A model generated the notes under the pieces. The model was not told the origin of the DNA, made no database searches, and was given only the letters and a program-made list of their open reading frames with translations. DNA of 64,000 nucleotides from Glycine soja (lineage: Eukaryota > Streptophyta > Magnoliopsida > Fabales > Fabaceae): contig NC_041016.1 in assembly GCF_004193775.1 (NCBI RefSeq), positions 31,322,120 to 31,386,119 of the forward strand. Direction: 5' to 3'. The position numbers and the translations under genes are program-made. How positions within the stretch are numbered: position 1 is the first letter of the stretch; every line of letters begins with the position of its first letter. Positions 53,971 through 64,000 of the stretch are shown piece after piece.

Positions 53971-54913
53971 GCATTTAGTGAAATTAAGGAGAAGGAGAAA
54001 GAAGAAGAAAAAACGAGGCAGAGATGCTTCCAAATCGCAACCGCGATCGATTCCTACATCATTCTTCACCATTCTTTGTTCGTCAATCGGTTAGTATTTA
54101 TTTTAAGGTTTTGAATTCGCTCCATGCACCCTTAGGGGTCCCCCATCATTTGCTTTGCACTTCTTCATCTCATTCTTCTACCATCCATAATCTCATTTCT
54201 TCATGTAAAGTGAATTTCAACTGATCAATTGTGTCGTAATCTCACTTTATCCTTGTAAAATAAAGTTTCAACCGATCATTTACTTCACAAGTTGTCTTTT
54301 GATGAGATTGAAAGTAAATAAGTGAAACCAAGATAAAACCAACACGTAATCAAGCTTTTTATCCACAAAAGCCGCTTGAATTCATTCAAGGTCCAATGCC
54401 TTAACGATTCTCTCTGTTTTTCAAAGTTTAAGACATCGTTTCAAGGTCCAATGCCATAAACGAATTTTTTTCACAATTAAAATCAATCTTTAAAAAAAAC
54501 ATAAAATCAATGTAACACAAAAACTTTCAGACTTAAAAAACTACGTAGGTCTGAATTCCTTATCGCACCTGAGGATACGTAGGAGCAAGGGCAACACCCT
54601 TGTCGACCCTAAAAAAATAAAAAACATAAAATGGGAAAATACACAATTTTGAAGTCATATTTTGCACACTTGATTAAAGGTTGTTGTCCCTTGTGACGGG
54701 CGCATGGGGTGCTAATACCTTCCCCGCACATAAACAACTCCCGAACCCTTATTTTCAAAATCCACAAACCCTCATCTTTGTTTTTGGTTTTTCTAATGTT
54801 TTCCTCGAATAAACGTTGGTGGAGAATCCGCTCGTTTTCTCCCTTGGGGACAAACACTTTGGCCTATCTATTTTGGCCTTTTCTCACCCCCCCTTAAAGG
54901 GTAGGTTGCGACA
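53971..54913 (+). repeat. LTR fragment D (Ogre type), inverted relative to the LTR of Ogre C
   Basis: Starts abruptly inside the LTR ('gcatttagtgaaattaagg') and ends GGGTAGGTTGCGACA. It corresponds to 61925-62648 of E and to 53690-52758 of C (minus), about 85 percent identical to the latter by eye. The hairpin motif is at 54534-54608. It abuts chromovirus pol at 54914; TACTG would be the target duplication. Whether it is a solo LTR or the end of a lost element cannot be told. Confidence 0.85.
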
Positions 54914-57568
54914 TACTGGTTATCTTCCAACCATGTCTTGTTAAACTATTTTGATAAAACTATGGTGTTTGATGGTTCTGGAGTGAGTAAGGATATGATG
55001 TTTATCTCTGCCAACCAAGTTGTGACATCTTTAAAAGAAGATGCTCAAGTGTACATGATCTTGTCTAACCTGGAAAGAGAGACAAAGGTTTCCATGTGTG
55101 ACCTCCCTATTGTTAGAGAGTTTCTAGAAGTGTTCCCTAAGGATATATCCGATCTACCACCTGAGAGAGAGATAGAGTTTTCCATAGACCTGGTACCTGG
55201 TGTTGGACCCATATCCATAGCCTCTTATAGGATGTCTCCTATAGAGTTAGCCGAGCTTAAGAAACAGTTAGAGGAGTTGTTGGAGAAGCGGTTTGTGAGA
55301 CCCAGTGTATCTCCATGGGGAGCACCAATGTTTTTAGTAAAGAAGAAAGATGGGACCATGAGGTTGTGTGTAGACTACCGCCAGTTGAATAAGCTGACGA
55401 TTAAGAATAAGTACCATTTTCCTAGAATAGACGACCTTATGGACCACCTGGTAGGAGCTTGTGTGTTTAAAAAGATACACCTTAGGTCAAGTTACCATCA
55501 GATCCGAGTGAAGTCTGAGGATATATGGAAGACTGCTTTTAGGCCCCGTTATGGTCACTATGAGTATCTAGTCATGCCCTTTGGTGTGACTAATGCTCCA
55601 AGTGTGTTTATGGACTACATGAATAGAGTCTTTCACCCTTACCTTGATAGTTTTGTGGTAGTATTCAGAAATGATATTTTGGTATACTCCAAGACTAGAG
55701 AGGAACATGAAGAACACTTGAGGATTATGCTACATACCCTTAGGGGCCGACAACTTTATGCTAAGTTGTCCATGTGTGAGTTTTGGTTAGAGAAAGTTAG
55801 TTTCCTAGGGCATGTGATATCTCAAAGGGCTATAGTTGTAGATCCCTCTAAGATAGAAGTCATTCTTGAGTGGGAGTGTCCTAAATCTATTTTTGAGATT
55901 AGGAGTTTTCTGGGCTTAGCAGGATATTACCGGAGATTCATAGAAGGTTTCTCCAAGTTAGCTTTACCTTTGACTAAACTGACTCATAAGGGTCAAGCTT
56001 TTGTGTGGGATACCCAATGTAAGCATAGTTTCTAAACCCTTAAGGAAAAATTGACGACCGCTCTAGTTCTAGTTTTGTCTTACCCGAGAGAACCCTTTGA
56101 GGTGTATTGTGATGCATCAAAGATGGGTTTAGGAGGAGTGTTGATGCAAAATGGCCAAGTAGTGGCCTATGCTTCTAGACAACTCAAGACTCATGAGAGG
56201 AATTATCCTACCCATGATTTGGAGTTGGCTGCTATAGTTTTTTCCCTTAAGATGTGGAGGCATTCCCTGTTTGGCTCCAAGATTGGGGTGTTTAGTGATC
56301 ATAAGAGCCTTAAGTACTTGTTTAGTCAGAAAGAGCTGAACATGCGTCAAATGAGATGGTTAGAGTTTCTTAAAGATTATGATTTTGAGCTTAGCTACCA
56401 TTCCGGCAAAGCCAACATGGTGGCTGACGCCTTGAGTAGAAAGTCCCTACATATATCTGCCTTAATGGTTAGAGAGATGGATCTCCTAGAACAATTTAGA
56501 GACCTTAGCCTTGCATGTGAGGTTACCCCTAATAGTGTGAGATTGGGAGTTTTGAGGATCACTAGTGAGTTACTAGGAGATATCAGGGAGGGCCAGAAGA
56601 CTGACCTTTTTCTAAGGACACAGTTAGAAGCTATAGAGTCGGGAAGAGATAATAGTTTCAATGTAGGATCGGATGGAGTCTTGAGACTTCAAGATAGAAT
56701 TTGTGTTTCCAATGTGCCTGAACTTAGGAAGATGATCTTGGAGGAAGGGCATATGAGTAACCTGAGCATCCATCCTAGCGCTACCAAGATGTATCAAGAT
56801 TTGAAGATGATGTTTTGGTGGCCCAACATGAAGAGAGAGGTTAGTGAGTTTGTGTATGCATGCTTAGTCTATCGGAAGGCTAAGATAGATCATCAGAGAC
56901 CTTCAGGGAAGTTACAACCCTTGGAGATACCCCAATGGAAGTGGGACAATATTTCCATGGATTTTGTTTTAGGACTACCTAGAACCCCTAGAGGTTTAGA
57001 TTCTATCTGGGTTATTGTTGACAGACTAACCAAGTCTGCTCACTTTATTCCCATTAATATCATATTTTCCTTGGAGAAGTTGACCTCCCTGTATATTAGT
57101 GAGATTGTCATATTACATGGTGTGCCATCTAGCATAGTGTCTGATAGAGATCCTAGGTTTACCTCTATATTTTGGGAGAGCCTGAACAGAGCATTGGGAA
57201 CCAAGCTTAGACTAAGTTCAGCCTACCACCCTCAAACTGATGGCCAAACTGAACAGACCATTCAGTCGTTGGAGGACCTTTTAAGGGCGTGTGTCTTAGA
57301 GAAAAATGGGAGTTGGGAGAGTTTTCTACCGTTGATAGAGTTCACTTATAACAATAGTTTTCACTCTAACATTGGCATGGCTCCCTATAAAGCTCTGTAT
57401 GGTAGAAGGTGTAGGACACCCTTATGTTGGTTAGAGCCCGGAGAAGACCTCACCTTAGGACTTGAAGTGGTACAACAAACCACCAAGAAGGTCAAGTTGA
57501 TCCAAGAAAGGATGAGAACTGCTCAAAGTAGGCAGAAAAGTTATCAGGACAAGAGGAGGAAAGACTAG
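54914..57568 (+). pseudogene. Tekay/Del-like chromovirus pol: RT, RNase H, integrase core
   Basis: Frame from 54938 (earlier bases are a decayed protease end). [40 protein letters not shown]. The catalytic motif reads FRND instead of F-x-DD, and the upstream Asp motif reads [10 protein letters not shown], so RT is dead. A TAA at 56033-56035 interrupts without frame change. RNase H: EVYCDASKMGLGGVL. Integrase: zinc site with one Cys replaced (ACLVYRKAK), then WDNISMDFVLGLP, VSDRDPRFTS, HPQTDGQTEQT. A TAG at 57566-57568 ends the open part. The lineage is from the integrase sequence, the chromodomain remnant and the LTR start. Confidence 0.9.
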
Positions 57569-58037
57569 GAATTCGAGGTTGGTGATCATGTATTCTTGAG
57601 AGTCACTCCGTGGATTGTGGTTGGTTGAGCATTGAAATCCTAAAAACTTACACCTCGCTTTATCGGTCCTTTCCAAATTCTTAAAAGAGTCAGTCCCATG
57701 GCATAAAATTGCATTACCCCTATTTTTTTCTAATCTCCATAATGTCTTTCATGTGTCTCAACTTCGTAAGTATATCCATGATCCCTCTCATGTGATCGAA
57801 TTGGATGACGTACAAGTGAAGGAGAACTTGACATATGAGACATTGTCTTTGAGGATCGAGGATAGACTAACAAAGCACCTAAGACGGAAGGTGATTCCAT
57901 TGGTCAAGGTAATCCAGGGGAAGTGCATCAGGAGAAGATGCCACGTGGGAATTAGAGAGTCTAATGTGAGCAGCCTATCCATCCTTGTTTGAGTCGGATA
58001 AATTTCGGGAACAAAATTTCTAAAAGGGTAGGAGAGT
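57569..58037 (+). pseudogene. Chromovirus integrase C-terminus with decayed chromodomain
   Basis: The frame after 57569 gives EFEVGDHVFLRVTPW and LTPRFIGPFQILKRV, with several stops, then HVSQLRKYIHDPSHVIELDD in another frame (57753). At 57920-57970 a shifted frame has SGEDATWELESLM, the chromodomain signature of Tekay-type elements. A polypurine stretch 'aaaagggtaggagagt' (58021-58037) ends it. Non-functional. Confidence 0.82.
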
Positions 58038-60674
58038 TGTAACACCCTGAAATATTACTAATTATAAATCGATGTTTAATTGTATTTATCGTGTTATTTG
58101 ACTATATGGTTGACTTGAATGAGTTGAGGTATGGGTTGAATTAGTCATGTGTGAATTTCATGATGCGGATGTTGAGTTATGTGGAGTTTTGTTGAACTAA
58201 GTTGAAATTATGAGATTTCAAATTTTACCTAAACCTATTTTAGTAAAATCGCGATCTCGGATTCGTTAACCGTTGGATCGACTTCAGATTTATCTGGAGC
58301 TTCCTAAGACATGTTTCCACAGTCTAACCGTTGGGATTTTGAAAATAACAACTTTTGATGTCTCGCTAAGCACAAAGGGCGCGCAAAGTGCAATTCCAAC
58401 CAGAGAGGGAATTGCATTGAGTGAGAAAGGGTGTGCTAAGCGCAATTCCAAGACGAGAGGGAATTGTGTTGAGCGAGAATTAGCGTGTTGAGTGATACTT
58501 AGTGCAGAGGGAGTTGCACTAAGCGCAAATTATCGCGCTAAGCGCGAAAAGTGGACTCCCGCTTAGCAAGACGAGCTTGTTAAGCAAGATCTGCAGATTA
58601 TAAATACGTCATTCAATGTGTAAAACACGATTTTCCCCCTCTCCTCTCCAAACGCCACCCAAACCCTAACACCTCCTTCTCCACCACCCACAACCACCGT
58701 TGGCCACCACGAGCCGCCGTTGCTTGCCGCCGAACCTCCATACCAAGAAGAACGTTGTAATCAAAGTGGAATCCTTAGAATCTTCCTCAAGCATTCGGTG
58801 GAGAAAACTCCCTCAATCCTTCCTTTTGTAACTTCTTTAAGGTAATCTTGACTTTTAAGCCTTTCTCCTAGTTAGTTTGAGTTTCTCTTAGTGTCTCTTG
58901 TGTTTTGGGTACTGTAATAGGGTATTTTTACACTTCCTTTAAAATACCCTTGAGAATGAGACATTTTAAAAGTTATCTTTTATAACATTGATGTTATTTT
59001 CATGACCTTCACTGAACCCTAGTCACATTGGCGTGATCGGAATTTTAAAATGACATTTCCTTTTAGTAGAATCTAAAACAACCCTCGGCCCTTTTATGTT
59101 TTGACAGGGGTATTTGACTCTGAATATTGTTATTAACCTTGTTTTTGAAATCTATACTAAATTTCCTTCAATTTGGTATATAGAACCTTGCGTTTGGACT
59201 GACGAGCGTGAACGAGAGAGACCTCTGAGCGACGCAAAGAGGAACTGACGGAGAGTTCACAATAGGTGGGGGGAGTTTATTATCATTTACAGTTTTTAAT
59301 ACCATAGTTGGGGGTTAGGGAACCTAACTATAGGGATGTATGCATGTTCCTGTTGCATGTTGGTTTTCAAGAAAATAATGCTTTTGACTAATGGGATGCG
59401 AATTATTGATGAATAACATTATTGTTTCTATTAGACTTGTATGGTCTGAAGACCTGGGGAGTGTGAATCTCAGGCATAAACTATACATGTATGTATATGC
59501 GAAATGCGACTTACTAATGATACTATTATTGAGGATATTAATTGATGTGAGATGATGTTGTCATTGATGATTATGTTGATATAAGTTGATGTTGTTATCG
59601 ATGATTATGTTAATATGGTATAATGTTGTTGTTGTTGATAATGTCATTGAAATGATATGAGGCAATGTTTATGTATATAATGATATTGAGGTGAGATGTT
59701 GATGATTTTGAAAATGTCATTTTGATGATGTATGTTGTGTATGTAAATGAGGGGTGCAGTGACCTTGTTGGATATCCTTGGTGGGGGAAATGGAGCAATT
59801 AAAGAATTTTAAGCATCTCCGAAGGGGGATGGCTTAGAATCTTTAATTATCCATGGTCAATGCATTGATGGTGCCCATGTTTCATACGTTGTATGTTGTG
59901 TATGTACATGGGGGGTGAAGTGACCTTGTTGGATACCCCTGGTGGGGGAAAGAGAGGGGTTAAAGAGTTTTAAGCATCTCTGGAGGGGGATGGCTTAGAA
60001 TCTTTACTTGTCCACGGTTAGTGCATTGATGGTGCCCATGTTTCATACGTTGTATGTTATGTATGTATATGGGAGGTGCAGTGACCTTGCTGGATATCCC
60101 TAGTGGGGGGAAATAGAATGGTTAAAGAGTTTTAAGCATCTCTGGAGGGGGATGGCTTAGAACCTTTAATTATCCACGGTCAGTGCAGAATGATAGCAGA
60201 CTTTGTGGTTAAAGAATTTTAAGCATCTCTGGAGGGGGTTGGTACCTGTGATGATCACAAACCTTTGCTCGTGGGAGCAGAATGACAGCAATAGAGTACG
60301 AGAAGTGAGATTCTTTTGTGGAGTCGTCGAGCCGACGTGATGACGTTAGGATTATTTTGGGAGAGAGTTTTGTTTTGTTAATAAACTCTTCCATAGCTGG
60401 TTCCATAATTCTTTTTGTTGAATTGAGGATGTAAATCACAAATTTAATTATCTGTATGAACAAATTTACTTTCCATTATGTGAATGATATGTATTGAGTT
60501 ACTATACCTATATATATGTATTCACTAAAGTAATGGTGCGTTGTTTGGTGAATATATATCGAGAAAAAAAAATTACTTTCATTTTTCATAAGCAAATTAA
60601 CGGAGTTTTCATTTAAAAATTGAAATCTTGCGGTTTAGAGTGCTGATATTGTAGCGACGAGGTGGGTCGTTACA
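58038..60674 (+). repeat. 3' LTR of the chromovirus (2,637 bp)
   Basis: Starts TGTAACACCCTGAAATATTA and ends GGGTCGTTACA; TGTAAC and GTTACA are inverted. U3 at 58360-58560 has repeats built on 'gcgctaagcgc'. A TATAAATA box lies at about 58600, followed by a C-rich leader. At 59729-60250 a 161-bp unit is present in about three tandem copies. AGGGC at 60675-60679 would be the right target duplication; the left end of the element is not in the window. Confidence 0.9.
59729..60250 (+). repeat. 161-bp tandem triplicate inside the chromovirus LTR
   Basis: 'gtatgttRtgtatgtaNatg' starts at 59729, 59890 and 60051. Each copy contains 'tggtggggga' and 'ttttaagcatctc.g..gggggatggctta'. A partial fourth copy ends near 60240. 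Confidence 0.88.
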
Positions 60675-61535
60675 AGGGCAACCAAAACCAATTTCCTACA
60701 AAGTCCGACCTTAGAAAGTCCTATTGATTCATGATGGTTATGCATATTATTCTTGATTTGATGGGAAATGACCTGCAAAATCAATTTATGACATCTATGA
60801 TTTGGAATTAAGGTGAAAACACTTGCCTATGTGAAGCTTTATACACCTTGTGTGGTTTTCCTCTGTTCGGTTGGACTTGATGTTTCTTCTAATGTTTTTT
60901 TAGAAACGAAATGAAAATGTCTTGAATCTCATCTTTGGTTATGAGAAATTCTATTTGTATGCTTTCATTCCCCATTAGTCGCATTGTTTTTTTTTTAAAA
61001 ATGTGTGTTGTTCTGATCGGTTTGGAGGTTTTTTTTTACCAAGCGTGTTCGCGTTTTAGTGAAAGATTTCCAAGACTTCAACGTCTTATGTCTTTACTTT
61101 TCAAGACTTCAATGTCTTCTATCTCTACATTTCAAAGACTTCAAATGTCTTTTGTCTTTACATTTCAAGACTTCAATGCCTTCTGTCTCTACATTTCAAA
61201 GACTTCAAACGTCTTTTGTCTTTACATTTCAAGATTTCAATGTCTTGTGTCTTTACATTTCAAGACTTCATTGTCTTTTGTCTTTACATTTCAAGACTCC
61301 AATGTCTTCTATCTTTACATTTCAAGACTTCAATGTCTTCTATTTTGTTTTGCAAGACTACAATGTCTTTTGTTTAGTACTTTTGATACTTCATTCATTT
61401 ATTCCTTTTTAAAGGTTTCACTTCCATGGTTTTCACTAGTTGCCAATCGCACAACAAGATCACTTGAATGAAATTAGTGTCCTTATCTTTACTTACCTTT
61501 TCATTTTCAATAAAAGATAAGTAAAGAGAGGCAAC
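60675..61535 (+). other. 3'-UTR of Ogre E with an AAGAC/GTCTT hairpin array and PPT
   Basis: 60690-60960 parallels 42960-43200 of Ogre A ('agtcctattgattcatgat'). 61065-61380 is an array of ~30-bp units of the type AAGACTTCAATGTCTT separated by 'tctacatttc'. 61440-61518 has the pre-LTR phrase 'gaaattagtgtccttatctt'. PPT AAGTAAAGAGAGGCAAC at 61519-61535. Open frames through the array (60935-61471) are repeat artefacts. Confidence 0.8.
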
Positions 61536-62648
61536 TTTCAGACCCTAATTTCATCCGGAAACTATCATTTGTTGATGTTTTGATTATCGCTAACCAAAAG
61601 GTGTTGTTCGACACCGATTTCTGCATAAGGCGTGTGATTGTTCAACGTTTTGGTCAAGGATGCAAAAAAAAATACCAAAGGGGAGGGGTAAAAGGGTCAT
61701 TTCAGGAAATTTTCTGGACCCTGGCTCGCCCGGGCCCCCAAATTGCTTAGGGCTGAAGGAAACAGCTCGCCTAGGCGAGTCGTTTTCTTCTAGACTAAGC
61801 ATCAACTCACCTGGCCAAGCTACCATAGTCCCAAATGCCCTCATTTCCTATAAATAGGCATAAGGGAGGATGAGGAAGTGGTTGGACATACAGCATTGAG
61901 AGGTTTTTGAGAGAAATCAGAGAGAAGAAGCAGAAAGAAGAGAAAAACGAGGTCGAGGCGCTACCGAATCACGACTGTAATCAACTTCTACATCCTCTTT
62001 GTTGTTTTGTGCATCTTCATATCCTTCTTCTATCATCAGTAATCTATTTTCTTCTTGTAAAGTAAATTTCAACCGATCATTAGTGCAGTAAATCATCTTT
62101 TTAAAGAGATTGAAAGTTAATGAATAAAACCAAGATGAAATCAACATGTAACTGAATTTCTCTTCATTAAAGTCACTTGAGATCGTTCAAGGTCCAATGC
62201 CTTAACGACCTCTTTTGTTCTTGTTAGTTAAAAATGAATCTTTCAAAAGCCTAAAATCAACTCAACACACAACTTTCTCGCTTTAAAGAACTACGTAGGT
62301 CTGAATTCCTCATCGCACCTGAGGATATGTAGGAGCAAGGGCAGCATCCTTGTCGACCCCCAAAAAAGGTAAAAAAATATAAAAAGGGAAAATAAATAAT
62401 TTTGAAGTCACGTTGCGCACACCCGATTAAAGGCTACCGTCTCTTGTGATGGGCGTGTAGGGTGCTAATACTTTTCCTGCGCGTAAACAACTCCCGAACC
62501 CTTATTTTTGAAATTCACAGACCCCGTTTTTGGTTTTTCTAACGTTTTTCTTGAATAAACATTGGTGGCGACTCTGCGCGTTCTTCTTTTTTAGAAGACG
62601 TACATTTCTATTTCGCCTCGCCTTCCCACTGAAGGGTAGGTTGCGACA
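61536..62648 (+). repeat. 3' LTR of Ogre E (1,113 bp)
   Basis: Starts TTTCAGACCCTAATTTCATC (terminal TG mutated to TT) and ends GGGTAGGTTGCGACA. CCTATAAATAGG is at 61848-61859. Hairpin motif 62284-62357, with one stem change (ATGTAG). A TGGCGACTC echo of the PBS is near 62565. It belongs to the short LTR type shared with C and D. Confidence 0.88.
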
Positions 62649-63334
62649 GCAACCAACCACATCAATCCTTTTTTTACACAAATTATTTTCACACCATTTT
62701 CCACCAATTTGTTAGCCTCACAATCATTTGATCTTACTGAGGATCAACCTCATGCACATTGAAGTACTCCTAAAATAAAGTCTATCCTATCGGCTCAACC
62801 AAATGAGCCTGAATTTGCAAACTTCGGGTTACTTAATGAAGAACTCAATCCCTTTAGTGACTATGAATATGAAATTTTTTTGGGTTTTATTATTTGAGAT
62901 TTTTTTTATTGGGGTAAAATTCTCTATATTTCAATGGTAAAACCTTATAATTAAAGTATAAAAGATATTTCTATTATTACTCTTTTATCCTTTATATAAA
63001 ATGAAAAAAAAATTAAAATTACACTTTTAACCTTAAAATTATGAGAGAGAAAACGACTAATATAACTACTATTTTAGCCTTAAAAAGAGCAAAAAAAATT
63101 AAAAACTACAAAATTATTCTCACTTCTACTTTTTATATATAAAGACTTTTATGACATAAATCCATTAAAGTTTAAATTATAAAATCTTAATCATATAAAT
63201 CTTTTAAAAAAATATTCTAAATCATAACATTCTTATCTAATCTTTTAAAATTTATATGACATTTTTACACTAATTAAAGTAGTCTTTCATGATCTTAATC
63301 CAATTAATACACAATAAAAAAGATTACGTCTATT
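62649..63334. other. AT-rich flank, no gene seen
   Basis: GCAAC at 62649 would be the right target duplication of Ogre E. The rest is very AT-rich sequence without recognisable coding or repeat structure. Confidence 0.5.
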
Positions 63335-63775
63335 AAAAAGGCCATAAGGTTCTCACAAGTCTTATGATAAATTTTTGGCTCATGGGCTAAGTATGAACCC
63401 ACTTATCTTTGTACATTATAGATTAGGATTTTATTATTTTTTTAGCCTTGTATTTAGAGCTCCATAGTGTAGGGAGGGTACCTAAACTAGTTTTTGTATT
63501 AGAGGTAGTTTTATAATTTCACATGCATTAAGTGAACTATTTGATGTGTGTGTTGGGAGAGAAATTTAATTGAATTGAGAAAAGCCCAATCCAATTAAAT
63601 TTTGGATCTTCCTAAGGGGGAGGTGAACATCTTCTTAATACACCCCATTGTCACATCATATAGTCACACTTGTCCTCTATGCTTTACGTGCCTCGTGATA
63701 CCTAAGCATACTTAGTAGAGCATCTTGGACTTGATCTTGGATTAGTGGGCCGAATCATAGCTAAAATTTCAATAC
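63335..63775 (+). repeat. LTR-like repeat family X, copy 3 (partial)
   Basis: Matches 15440-15900 and 20320-20720, including 'gctaagtatgaacccactta', 'aatccaattaaattttgga' and 'gggggaggtgaacat'. It stops before the TATA box of the family. Confidence 0.75.
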
Positions 63776-64000
63776 TCAATTGGGTTGAAGTCAATACTCA
63801 ATTTAAGAAATTTATTTTATTTAACTCAATTTAAAGAATGAAATATGTAAGATGACCCATTCCCATTGTCGAGGTGAAAACAATATTGGAATTTTGTACA
63901 AAAAAATAAAATATTGGCATTTTACATGAGAAATAAAATAATAGCAAAAATGGTATCACTAAGCATTATTGATTAGAATCAAGTGTCTCACTAAAAGTCG
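63776..64000. other. AT-rich sequence, no gene seen
   Basis: Nothing recognisable. Contains a short duplicated phrase 'caatactcaattt' at 63770-63800. Confidence 0.5.

Noticed and set aside
52758..54913. A single fold-back transposon made of the two inverted LTRs
   Set aside because: Arms differ by about 15 percent and are cut at different LTR positions, so two independent LTRs are more likely.
60935..61471. 178-codon frame ending the Ogre E 3'-UTR
   Set aside because: It is a product of the AAGACTTCAATGTCTT array; no domain.

Overview
This is plant repeat DNA. It most probably comes from soybean (Glycine max) or a very close legume, from gene-poor, pericentromere-like heterochromatin. The evidence is giant Ty3/gypsy Ogre (Tat-lineage) elements of legume type, long LTRs, solo copia LTRs rich in the TAATCGATTA palindrome, a chromovirus, a decayed hAT element, and no recognisable host gene. 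The species call is from recognition, not from a search. Nearly all coding sequence belongs to mobile elements, and most is broken.

Layout. 1-10236: 3' part of a plus-strand Ogre copy ('Ogre B'): a gag scrap, a 24-bp minisatellite, a decayed ORF4 with an internal triplication, 71-bp and 125-bp tandem arrays, and a 3' LTR that carries a hAT element with an 8-bp target duplication. 10237-13407: 5' half of a minus-strand Ty3/gypsy element into which Ogre B appears to have inserted. 13408-21945: a mosaic holding a 695-bp tandem duplication, two copies of one LTR-like family, an env-like fragment and a solo copia-type LTR (TSD ATAAG). 21945-26604 and 47133-53970: the two halves of a minus-strand Ogre ('Ogre C'), whose ORF4 is split by a second solo LTR (TSD ATGGG). 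26610-47132: a complete 20.5-kb plus-strand Ogre ('Ogre A', TSD GGAAG) nested in Ogre C. 53971-54913: an LTR piece ('D') in inverted orientation to the LTR of C. 54914-60674: the 3' half of a Tekay/Del-like chromovirus with its 3' LTR. 60675-62648: the 3' end of another plus-strand Ogre ('E'). 62649-64000: AT-rich sequence and a third partial copy of the LTR-like family.

Ogre A is the centrepiece. Its two LTRs (about 1.65 kb) are about 98 percent identical by eye. Between them lie a PBS, ORF1 (DUF7745-like plus coiled coil), gag-pro with a C-terminal G-patch, a 182-bp intron, pol (RT, RNase H, a second RNase H, integrase), an extra ORF4 (putative plant transposon protein, PF20167-like) with its own leader intron, a 128-bp tandem array and a PPT. 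Only three in-frame stops were found, each consistent with a C-to-T transition on one strand. ORF1, gag-pro and ORF4 each sit just after a 3' splice-site-like sequence, and the LTR leader holds a GTAAGT donor, so alternative splicing from one promoter could express them all.

The most unusual signals are: a hairpin motif of about 75 nt found nine times, in LTRs and also beside the internal arrays; a core promoter held in nested perfect hairpins; paired base changes in the 24-bp minisatellite; a PBS-like echo inside the LTR; conserved intron boundaries ahead of ORF4; and a template-switch scar next to the 3' LTR of Ogre A.
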